DNA of 64,000 nucleotides from Runella salmonicolor (GTDB taxonomy: Bacteria > Bacteroidota > Bacteroidia > Cytophagales > Spirosomataceae): positions 1 through 64,000 of the forward strand of contig NZ_JAMZEL010000007.1 of assembly GCF_024158025.1 (NCBI RefSeq), in the 5' to 3' direction. The position numbers and the translations under genes are program-made. The notes beneath the pieces were generated by a model, which was given only the letters and a program-made list of their open reading frames with translations, did no database searches and was not told the DNA's origin. This document shows, piece after piece, positions 26,826 through 34,741 of the stretch. Each line of letters starts with the position of its first letter. Positions within the stretch are counted from its first letter, which is position 1.

Positions 26826-29252
26826 ATGTTAAAAAATTATGTCACAACTGCCCTCCGCGCCCTCAAGCGCGACTGGAACTACTCGCTCATCAACATTGCC
26901 GGACTCACCTTCGCGCTGGCCTGCTGCCTCATGTTGTTTTTGGCCATTCGCTACGAATTAAGCTACGACCGACACAACGCCAATGCCGACCGCACGTACC
27001 GGCTCATTACCTACAACAAAATCTCCGAAGGCGATGGCCGCAACACTGGCCTTCCGTTGCCTGCTTTGGCAGCACTGCGCAATGATTTTCCCGAGCTGAA
27101 AAACCAATTGACGATGGTTTATGACCTCTACGGCGCATTGGTAAGGGTCAATGACCAAAAAGCGAATAAGTTTCAGGAAGAAGGCAGCGTTATCGCTTTT
27201 ATAGAGCCTGAGTACTTTCAATTATTTGATTATCAATGGAAAGCGGGAAATGAAAAAGCCGCCTTGAAGAATCCAAATACAGTTGTATTGACGGAGCGCA
27301 TTGCAAAGAAATATTTCGGCGATGTAGACCCTATGGGCAAATCCATCAAAATTGAAAATAAAATGGATTTCGTCGTCACTGGCATTGTAAAAGACCCGCC
27401 AGCTACGACCAGTTTGCCATTTGAGGTTCTGCTATCGTTTGCTTCGCTCAAACAATACGGTGCCAATGGAGACTGGGATTCTTGGGGCTCTACCTACAGT
27501 GGGGCTCAAATTTATCTGGCTTTACCCGAAAAAGTAGCCGCCGCCCAAATGCAGCAGCGGTTGGTGCCGTTTGTCAACAAATACCTCGAACCCGACGATG
27601 CCAAAGAGATTCAATACGAATTACAGCCCCTGACTGACCTCCATTTTGACACCCGTACCGAGAACTCTGCGGGCCGTACCGTCAGCAAACAGATGATTTG
27701 GGCCATGGCGCTGATTGGGTTGTTTATCCTGATTACGGCCTGCGTCAATTTTATCAATTTGGCTACGGCCCAAGCCCTGCGCCGCGCCAAAGAAGTGGGA
27801 GTACGTAAAGTATTGGGCAGCTCCAGATTTCAGTTGGTGCGTCAATTTTTGAGCGAAACGGGCCTGATGACGGGCTTCGCCATTGTATTGGCCTTCTTGG
27901 TGGCGTATTTATCCATGTCCCACGTAGCCGAATTGCTTGACATCAAAGCCGCTGCGCTCGTGCTGTTTGACCCCATCGTTATTGGTTTTGTATTGTTGTT
28001 GGCTTTGGTCACCACCGTGCTGGCGGGTTTTTATCCCGCATTGGTTTTGTCTGGTTATCAACCTATTCTGGCACTAAAAGGCAAAATGCGCATGACTGGG
28101 GGCAACCAGTTATCGCTCCGCCGAGGGCTGATTATATTTCAGTTTGCCATTTCACAGATGCTCGTTATCGGTACCATCATCGCCTACAACCAAATGACTC
28201 ACCTTCGGTCGGCGGATTTAGGCTACAACAAAGAAGCAGTGCTGACAATCAATATCCCCGAACGCAAGCCGGGCCAACTCGAAACACTACGAGCCCAATT
28301 GGCCGCCTTGCCCAACGTTAAGTCGCTGAGTTATGGTATTTCGGTTCCCTCTTCAGACGGCAACTGGTGGTCAAGCTTCCGATTTGAAAACGCTGAAAAG
28401 CCCGCCGATTTCAGCATCGTGATGCGCATGGCAGACACCTCCTATATCAATACCTACGGCCTGCACTTGATTGCGGGGCGAATGTACCTACCCGCCGATA
28501 CCATTCGAGAAATCATTGTTAATGAATCATTTGTAAAAAAAATGGGCTTTCAAAACCCGAACGACATTATCGGCAAGCACCTAATTGTCGGCGGACGCAG
28601 CAGAGTCAAAAAACCGATTGTTGGGGTGGTCAGAGATTTCAATACTTTTTCGCTCCACCAAGAGACCAATCCGTGTATACTAACCACCCGGCGCGATTCG
28701 TACCAATCGCTCGGCATTAAACTTTCGACACAAAAGGGCGGCACTGAGGCCATCAGTCAATTAATCGGTCAAGTAGAAACTACTTGGAATGCCACTTTCC
28801 CTGATTTTGCGTTTAAGTACGAGTTTTTGGACGAAAAACTCAATAACTTCTATAAAAACGAAGAACGCATGTATGCGCTCTTCCGATTGTTGGCAAGTAT
28901 TGCCATTTTTATTGGCTGCTTGGGGCTATACGGCGTAGTGGCCTTCATGGCCGAATCGAGAACCAAAGAGGTGGGAATCCGCAAAGTATTGGGCGCTTCT
29001 ACGGGTCAAATTGTGAGCCTATTTTCCGTCGAGTTCATCGGTCTTGTATTAATTGCGTTGATTGTTGCGTCGCCCGTTGCTTGGTACGTGATGAACAAGT
29101 GGCTGGCTGATTTTCCGTATAAAATCGACATTGAGTGGTGGGTTTTTGCGGCTACGGCGCTCATTGCGGTAAGTGTTGCCTTTCTCACGGTCAGTTTTCA
29201 GAGTATCAAAGCTGCATTAATGAACCCCGTGACGAGTTTGAAGTCGGAGTAA
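26826..29252 (+). CDS. FtsX/MacB-type ABC permease (P5)
   Basis: 808 residues starting MLKNYVTTALRALKRDWNYS, so the N-terminal cytosolic segment is more divergent than in its neighbours. TM1 is in GLTFALACCLMLFLAIRY. The first coupling segment is RAKEVGVRKVLGSSRFQ, the second RTKEVGIRKVLGASTGQ, the end NPVTSLKSE. The second periplasmic domain contains ISVPSSDGNWWSSFRFENAE. It is last in the P2-P5 run: the next 416 bp contain a palindrome copy and then a fresh operator-promoter set. No clear terminator follows it. Confidence 0.9.
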   Translation: MLKNYVTTALRALKRDWNYSLINIAGLTFALACCLMLFLAIRYELSYDRHNANADRTYRLITYNKISEGDGRNTGLPLPALAALRNDFPELKNQLTMVYDLYGALVRVNDQKANKFQEEGSVIAFIEPEYFQLFDYQWKAGNEKAALKNPNTVVLTERIAKKYFGDVDPMGKSIKIENKMDFVVTGIVKDPPATTSLPFEVLLSFASLKQYGANGDWDSWGSTYSGAQIYLALPEKVAAAQMQQRLVPFVNKYLEPDDAKEIQYELQPLTDLHFDTRTENSAGRTVSKQMIWAMALIGLFILITACVNFINLATAQALRRAKEVGVRKVLGSSRFQLVRQFLSETGLMTGFAIVLAFLVAYLSMSHVAELLDIKAAALVLFDPIVIGFVLLLALVTTVLAGFYPALVLSGYQPILALKGKMRMTGGNQLSLRRGLIIFQFAISQMLVIGTIIAYNQMTHLRSADLGYNKEAVLTINIPERKPGQLETLRAQLAALPNVKSLSYGISVPSSDGNWWSSFRFENAEKPADFSIVMRMADTSYINTYGLHLIAGRMYLPADTIREIIVNESFVKKMGFQNPNDIIGKHLIVGGRSRVKKPIVGVVRDFNTFSLHQETNPCILTTRRDSYQSLGIKLSTQKGGTEAISQLIGQVETTWNATFPDFAFKYEFLDEKLNNFYKNEERMYALFRLLASIAIFIGCLGLYGVVAFMAESRTKEVGIRKVLGASTGQIVSLFSVEFIGLVLIALIVASPVAWYVMNKWLADFPYKIDIEWWVFAATALIAVSVAFLTVSFQSIKAALMNPVTSLKSE

Positions 29253-29257
29253 GTATT

Positions 29258-29315
29258 CGGAACACGAAACAACGGAAGTAGTACGTTTTCCGTTCTCCTC
29301 TCATTCCGTGTTCCG
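29258..29315. repeat. Intergenic palindrome, family F (copy 4)
   Basis: CGGAACACG (29258-29266) and CGTGTTCCG (29307-29315) are perfect arms around the core TAGTACGTTTTCCG. It lies after P5 and before the P6 operators. Confidence 0.6.
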
Positions 29316-29349
29316 TTCTTTAGGTTTACGGAATATCCTAAATTTTCTT

Positions 29350-29386
29350 TGTCCATAAACGAACTGAAAATGTCCGTTTATGGACA
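29350..29386. promoter_or_regulatory. Paired TGTCC-N6-GGACA operators before permease P6
   Basis: The proximal site (29371-29386, TGTCCGTTTATGGACA) is perfect. The distal site (29350-29365, TGTCCATAAACGAACT) has a strong left half and a weak right half. Start-to-start spacing is 21 bp. Confidence 0.75.
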
Positions 29387-29439
29387 TTTTTTTACACTGA
29401 CGATTTTTTTATTCATTGATTACCAAGTACTTATATTTT

Positions 29440-29455
29440 TGGTACGGATTTGGAA
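29440..29455 (+). promoter_or_regulatory. Sigma-54 (-24/-12) promoter of the P6-P9 operon
   Basis: TGGTACGGATTTGGAA has GG at 29441-29442 and the -12 G at 29453. The -12 box is the weakest of the five. The GG lies 55 bp after the perfect operator. The predicted start near 29466 leaves a ~200-nt leader before P6. Confidence 0.65.
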
Positions 29456-29465
29456 ATAAGATTAG

Positions 29466-29668
29466 AAAGCATTTAAAAGAGGTTACTAACAGCCATTTAC
29501 CACCTCTCACTCGTTATAAAGCATTTTCCGTTTCATACAGCCATGAACGAATTTTGTATTTTAATCAACCCATGCACGCCATCGTGTAATCTGTAAACAA
29601 AAGCCTGTGAAGGAAAGAATGAATCTTTGTTCTTTCCTTCTTTTTTTCTCGCCCAAACTCCCGAAACC
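29466..29668 (+). ncRNA. Predicted 5' leader of the P6-P9 operon with attenuator
   Basis: Inferred transcript segment between the predicted sigma-54 start and ATG 29669. It contains a 17-codon open frame (29543-29596, MNEFCILINPCTPSCNL) and ends with the terminator hairpin at 29609-29647. Transcription may therefore stop before P6 unless the hairpin is avoided, so this may be a regulatory leader or a short stand-alone RNA. No alternative antiterminator stem was identified by eye. Confidence 0.45.
29609..29647 (+). terminator. Intrinsic terminator in the P6 leader
   Basis: GAAGGAAAGAA (29609-29619) pairs perfectly with TTCTTTCCTTC (29630-29640), with a 10-nt loop, followed by seven T (29641-29647). 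It lies 22 bp before the P6 start codon and about 150 bp after the predicted transcription start. Confidence 0.8.
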
Positions 29669-32098
29669 ATGCTCCAAAACTACCTCAAAATAGCATTTCG
29701 TAACCTGCTTCGCCACAAGGTGTACAGCTTCATCAACATCGCTGGGTTGGCCATGGGCATTTCGGCTTTTTTGTTGATACTCCAATACGTCAGCCACGAA
29801 AAAAGCTTCAATCAGTTTCATACCAATCTGCCAGATATGTACCGGCTGCTCAATGAAGACCCCAAAGGAGTTACTTGGGGCGAAGTGGAGCCCGGTTGGG
29901 CTTCGCGGGCCAAGCAGCGCTTTCCCGATATTCAATCCTACTGCCGTTTTGCCGACGGCATGGCGCAAGGAATTGTCAAAAAAGAAGGCCCCGCCAACGA
30001 ATCATTTCGTGAAACAAACATTTCTTACGCCGAGGGCAATTTCTTCTCCTTTTTTAGCTTTCCGCTTAAATCTGGGTTGCCTGCTGCACTGGCCAAACCC
30101 AACGTAGTTTTTGTGTCGGAAACAAGCGCAAAAAAATACTTTGGAACTGAAAACCCAATGGGCAAAGTGTTGATGTTGTCTAATCAATTTGGGACGATGC
30201 CCTTTACTGTCGAGGGCATTTACGCCGATATGCCTACCAACTCCGACATTCGGTACGACTTGGTATTCTCCTTAGAAACCTTAAAAATTCCCGCCAACTT
30301 GATGGGCAACGACTGGGCCGACACCGAAAACATTGATTCTCAATACATAAATATGTTTTTTTTGCTCAATAAAGGTATAAACCCTAGCGCGTTTGAAGCC
30401 AAATTGACGGCCATGCGTAACGAATTGAGCAAAGAAAACGACGGGGTTCGTTTTCGGCTACAAGCCTTCAAAAACACCCATTTATCGGCATCGCTCAATG
30501 ATACCCTTCAAACCTTGGGCAATCTCAAATACGTATACATGCTCGGCGGAATCGCCTTTTTGATTTTAATCATCGGGTGGTTCAATTACGTTAATCTTTC
30601 GACCGCCAATTCGCTCAAACGCGCCAATGAAGTAGGTGTGCGGAAAGTTATCGGAGCCACCCAGTGGCATTTGGTAAAGCAGTTTTTGGGCGAGTCCATG
30701 TTGGTGAATCTATTGGGTTTTGTCTTGGCGCTTGTGCTGGTATCGGCACTACAACCTTTCTTCAATGAGCTACTTGACAAACCACTGTCTCTCAAAACAT
30801 TAGGCTATACTCCCGTGTGGATATGGGGATTGGCCGTTGTATTGTTTGGGTCATTGGCATCGGGTGCATATACCGCCTTTGCACTCTCCAATTTCAATCC
30901 CATCAAAACAATGAAAGGACAGTTGAACAAAACCTCCAAAGGGGTTTTTCTCCGCAAATCGCTGGTGGTGGTACAGTTTTCTATTTCAATTACGCTGGTG
31001 TTGGCAACGATAGTGATTTACAACCAGTTGCACTTTATGCAAAGTCAGAATCTGGGCATGAACACGCAGCAGTTATTGGTTATTCGCGGGCCCGAAATCG
31101 GCAAAGACAGCACCTACGCCGCGCGTAAAAACGCTTTTTGGAACGAATTGACGCAGCTGAGCTTCATAAAAGACTATTGCACATCGGGAACGATTCCCAG
31201 TGGTTGGTACAATTTTTCTACGGCGGGCTTTACGCAGCCCAATTCAAAATCGGGCGATGAGTTCAAAACTTATTCGTTTGCCATCATCGGCGAGCGTTTT
31301 CTAAAAACCTACGAAATTGGCCTCAAAGCGGGTCGGAATTTTACCGCCGAAGAATGTAAAGTGGAGTGGAATCAAAACAGTAAGGTTCTGATGAACGAGC
31401 GCGCCATTCAGCAACTAGGATTCACCTCTGCCGAGCAGGCAATTCGCACCAAAATCAAATGGGATGAGCGCTACCTCGAAATCATCGGCGTGGTCAAAGA
31501 CTATCACCACACGAGCTTGCAAAAAGCCATTGACCCCATTATTTTTTATCCCCAAAACAACAACGCCTACTTCACCATTCGCTTAACTGCCGACCGGATG
31601 CCCGAAAAAATAGCGTCGTTGAATAAACTCTATAAAACGTACTTTACAGGTAATCCGTTTGACTACTTTTTTGTCGATGAGAATTTCAACAAACTCTACG
31701 TTTCGGAGCAGCAATACAGCCATATTTTCACCACAGCTTCTTTGTGGGCCATATTCATTGCCTGCTTAGGCCTGTTTGGCTTGGCTACGTTTACGGTAGA
31801 GTCGCGCACCAAAGAAATCGGTATCCGCAAAGTACTGGGCGCTTCGGTGGCAAGCATTACGGCGTTACTATCCAAAGACTTTCTGTTGTTGGTACTGTTG
31901 GCCATTTTCATTGCCTCGCCCGTTGCGTATTATTTCATGGACAAATGGTTGCAAGATTTTGCATACCGCATTTCTATTTCGTGGTGGGTATTTGCTGCTG
32001 CGGGCGGCCTGGCCGTACTGATTGCATTTTTAACGGTTGGTTTTCAAAGCATTAAAGCGGCTTTGATGAATCCAGTAAAATCATTGAAATCGGAGTAA
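29669..32098 (+). CDS. FtsX/MacB-type ABC permease (P6)
   Basis: 809 residues from ATG 29669 (MLQNYLKIAFRNLLRHKVYS). An upstream in-frame ATG at 29627 would lie inside the leader terminator and does not align with the paralogues. TM1 is in FINIAGLAMGISAFLLILQY. The first coupling segment is RANEVGVRKVIGATQWH, the second RTKEIGIRKVLGASVAS, the end NPVKSLKSE. The first periplasmic domain is unusual in its start (NLPDMYRLLNEDPKGVTWG). It heads the second run of four (P6-P9) under its own sigma-54 promoter. Confidence 0.9.
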   Translation: MLQNYLKIAFRNLLRHKVYSFINIAGLAMGISAFLLILQYVSHEKSFNQFHTNLPDMYRLLNEDPKGVTWGEVEPGWASRAKQRFPDIQSYCRFADGMAQGIVKKEGPANESFRETNISYAEGNFFSFFSFPLKSGLPAALAKPNVVFVSETSAKKYFGTENPMGKVLMLSNQFGTMPFTVEGIYADMPTNSDIRYDLVFSLETLKIPANLMGNDWADTENIDSQYINMFFLLNKGINPSAFEAKLTAMRNELSKENDGVRFRLQAFKNTHLSASLNDTLQTLGNLKYVYMLGGIAFLILIIGWFNYVNLSTANSLKRANEVGVRKVIGATQWHLVKQFLGESMLVNLLGFVLALVLVSALQPFFNELLDKPLSLKTLGYTPVWIWGLAVVLFGSLASGAYTAFALSNFNPIKTMKGQLNKTSKGVFLRKSLVVVQFSISITLVLATIVIYNQLHFMQSQNLGMNTQQLLVIRGPEIGKDSTYAARKNAFWNELTQLSFIKDYCTSGTIPSGWYNFSTAGFTQPNSKSGDEFKTYSFAIIGERFLKTYEIGLKAGRNFTAEECKVEWNQNSKVLMNERAIQQLGFTSAEQAIRTKIKWDERYLEIIGVVKDYHHTSLQKAIDPIIFYPQNNNAYFTIRLTADRMPEKIASLNKLYKTYFTGNPFDYFFVDENFNKLYVSEQQYSHIFTTASLWAIFIACLGLFGLATFTVESRTKEIGIRKVLGASVASITALLSKDFLLLVLLAIFIASPVAYYFMDKWLQDFAYRISISWWVFAAAGGLAVLIAFLTVGFQSIKAALMNPVKSLKSE

Positions 32099-32102
32099 AA
32101 TT

Positions 32103-32134
32103 GGAACAAGGAGTACGTACGTTTTCCGTGTTCC
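32103..32134. repeat. Intergenic palindrome, family F (copy 5)
   Basis: GGAACA (32103-32108) and TGTTCC (32129-32134) flank AGGAGTACGTACGTTTTCCG. The core includes the self-complementary GTACGTAC. It lies between P6 and P7. Confidence 0.55.
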
Positions 32135-32185
32135 GCTACTCTGGCTTTCCTTTTTCTGTGTTTCCTCTTTTCCTACATAAAAATT

Positions 32186-34603
32186 ATGCTACGAAATTAC
32201 CTTAAAATCGCCTATCGTACCCTTGTCAAAAATAAGGTCTATTCGTTTATTAACATCTTCGGCCTAGCCATCGGGATAGCTACGTGCTTGGTCATCAGCC
32301 TGTTTGTGCAGGATGAGCTGAGTTACGACCGCTTCAACGAAAATGCTGACCGAATTGTACGGGTTGTTTTTAAGGCCAACATCAACGGCGGAAAAATCAA
32401 CGAATCGTGTGTGATGCCTCCCACAGCGCAAGCATTAAAAAATGATTATTCGGAGGTACAAGAGTCCACTCGACTGCGTAATTTCGGCACACCGAGGGTA
32501 GTTATAGGCGAAAAACTATACAACGACGCCCCCATGGCCTACGTTGACGCCAATTTTTTTGACGTATTTACCATTCCTTTCTTGCAAGGAGACCCCAAAA
32601 CGGCCTTGATTCAACCCAATTGCGTAGTGCTTTCCAAGGCGGCGGCTCAAAGGTATTTTGGCAACGAAAACCCCATTGGCAAAGTCATTTATTTTAGAAA
32701 AGGCGCCGATGCGCCAGCGTTTAGAGTGACGGGGATGTTTGATAAAATTCCGTCCAACTCCCATTTTCATTTCGATTTATTGGGTTCAATGGCCTCAGAT
32801 GACGAGGCAAAATCAACCTCTTGGCTGACTTCCAATTACTTCACCTACCTGCTGTTGGCCGAAGGGACCGACTACAAAAAACTGGAAGCCAAACTACCCT
32901 CTACCGTCGAAAAATACATGGGACCGCAAATCCTTCAAGCCATGGGCATGAGCTTGTCGCAGTTTCGCACCAAAGGCAATGAACTTGGTTTGCACTTGCA
33001 GAAATTGACCGATATTCATTTCTATTCAGAGGGCACCAATGAGTTGGAGGCAAGTGGGGATATAAAATACGTGTATATTTTTGGGGCCATTGCTCTGTTT
33101 ATGTTGCTCATTGCCTGCATTAACTTCATGAATTTGGCCACGGCGGGGGCTTCCAAACGCGCTCGCGAAGTGGGGGTCCGGAAGGTACTAGGCTCCGTTA
33201 AACTTGAATTAGTACGCCAATTCTTGCTCGAATCTATTCTGCTGACGTCGTTTGCGGTGGTACTCTCAATGCTTTTGGTTCAAGTGGCGTTGCCTGTTTT
33301 CAACGATTTGTCTGGTAAAAACCTGCACCTTAACTTCATGGCTAATCCGCTCACGTTGGCAGGACTGCTGGCCTTTGGTCTGGTGGTCGGCGTTTTGGCG
33401 GGGAGCTACCCAGCCTTTTTTCTTTCTTCTTTTAAGCCCGTTGCGGTGTTAAAAGGCCAGTTTACTGGTAGCAAAAAAACCATTGGCCTACGGAGCAGCT
33501 TGGTGGTGTTTCAGTTCTGCATTTCGATTTGCCTTATTGTGGGCACAACGGTGGTTTACCAACAGCTTTCGTACATTCAAAACAAAAAGCTCGGCTACGA
33601 TAAAGACCAATTGTTAGTGTTGCAAAACTCGTGGGCGTTGGGTAAAAACGAAGCCATTTTCCGAGAAGAACTCTTAAAAGATTCGCGGGTGGTAAACGTA
33701 ACAGCTTCGCCATATCGGCCCGCTGGCCCCACCAACTCCAACAATTCGCTGGCGTATCCCGAAAACAACGAAGCGCAAATCATGCGTACGTTGCAATACG
33801 GCATTGACGACCAGTACATTCCCACATTGGGCATGAAAATCGTTGAAGGTCGTAACTTCTCGAAAGCGTTTGCTTCCGACTCCGCGGGAATCATCATCAA
33901 TGAGGCCGCTGCAAAAGCCTTTGGTTGGGGCAACAACGCCGTAGGCCATCATATCACACGTAACAACAGCTTCAAGAAAGTATATAAAGTGATTGGCGTC
34001 GTGCAAGACTTTCACTTTAAATCGCTCCACGAGTCAATTTCACCGCTGTTGATGGTCTATGAAAACAACTGGGGGCTTATCGTAAAAGTGAAAACCCGCG
34101 ACGTGTCTGGACTGCTGACCTCTATGAAAACCCGTTGGGCAGCGTTTCGGGTGGATGAGCCGTTTGAGTACGCGTTTATGGATGAGCTTTTCTCGAAAAC
34201 CTACGTCGCCGAACAAAAAACAGGTACTATCCTGAGTCTTTTTTCGGGGCTAACCATTTTCATTGCTTGTTTGGGATTGTTTGGCTTAGCCACTTTTACC
34301 GCCGAACAACGCACGAAAGAAATCGGCGTACGCAAGGTGTTGGGGGCCAACGTGGGACAAATCATCGGTTTATTGTCCAAAGATTTTCTGAAACTGATTG
34401 TCATTGCTTGCGTCGTGGCGTTTCCATTGGGCTACTGGGGCATGAATCAATGGTTGCAGGATTTTGCTTACCGCATCGAAATCAGCGCGTGGGTATTTGT
34501 ATGGGCAGGAATCGCGGCAATTGCCATTGCCTTGCTGACAGTAAGTTTTCAAAGTATCAAAGCCGCATTGATGAATCCCGTGAAATCATTAAAATCGGAA
34601 TAA
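32186..34603 (+). CDS. FtsX/MacB-type ABC permease (P7)
   Basis: 805 residues starting MLRNYLKIAYRTLVKNKVYS. TM1 is in FINIFGLAIGIATCLVISLF. The first coupling segment is RAREVGVRKVLGSVKLE, the second RTKEIGVRKVLGANVGQ, the end NPVKSLKSE. The second periplasmic domain contains SPYRPAGPTNSNNSLAYPEN and GRNFSKAFASDSAGIIINEA. The next gene, P8, is 138 bp away. Between them is a type R repeat, not a type F palindrome as at the other junctions in this run. Confidence 0.9.
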   Translation: MLRNYLKIAYRTLVKNKVYSFINIFGLAIGIATCLVISLFVQDELSYDRFNENADRIVRVVFKANINGGKINESCVMPPTAQALKNDYSEVQESTRLRNFGTPRVVIGEKLYNDAPMAYVDANFFDVFTIPFLQGDPKTALIQPNCVVLSKAAAQRYFGNENPIGKVIYFRKGADAPAFRVTGMFDKIPSNSHFHFDLLGSMASDDEAKSTSWLTSNYFTYLLLAEGTDYKKLEAKLPSTVEKYMGPQILQAMGMSLSQFRTKGNELGLHLQKLTDIHFYSEGTNELEASGDIKYVYIFGAIALFMLLIACINFMNLATAGASKRAREVGVRKVLGSVKLELVRQFLLESILLTSFAVVLSMLLVQVALPVFNDLSGKNLHLNFMANPLTLAGLLAFGLVVGVLAGSYPAFFLSSFKPVAVLKGQFTGSKKTIGLRSSLVVFQFCISICLIVGTTVVYQQLSYIQNKKLGYDKDQLLVLQNSWALGKNEAIFREELLKDSRVVNVTASPYRPAGPTNSNNSLAYPENNEAQIMRTLQYGIDDQYIPTLGMKIVEGRNFSKAFASDSAGIIINEAAAKAFGWGNNAVGHHITRNNSFKKVYKVIGVVQDFHFKSLHESISPLLMVYENNWGLIVKVKTRDVSGLLTSMKTRWAAFRVDEPFEYAFMDELFSKTYVAEQKTGTILSLFSGLTIFIACLGLFGLATFTAEQRTKEIGVRKVLGANVGQIIGLLSKDFLKLIVIACVVAFPLGYWGMNQWLQDFAYRIEISAWVFVWAGIAAIAIALLTVSFQSIKAALMNPVKSLKSE

Positions 34604-34605
34604 CC

Positions 34606-34727
34606 GTAAGGGGTGCCTTACAACATAAAGCAGGAAACATAAGAGTACAAACGCAAGGCGGCAAAATTAAGAAGACACAAGGCATCAGAATTAAAAGGGC
34701 AGACGCAAGGCCTGCCCCTACATTTTT
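34606..34727. repeat. MITE-like repeat, family R (copy 1)
   Basis: It begins with a small hairpin (GTAAGG-GGTG-CCTTAC, 34606-34621). It ends with GGGCAG (34697-34702) and CTGCCC (34712-34717) followed by CTACATTTTT, which looks like a terminator. The right end is shared with copies at 46041-46118 and 49334-49411; the left end is degenerate. It lies 15 bp before the P8 start codon. Confidence 0.5.
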
Positions 34728-34741
34728 AATCACCTAAAATC

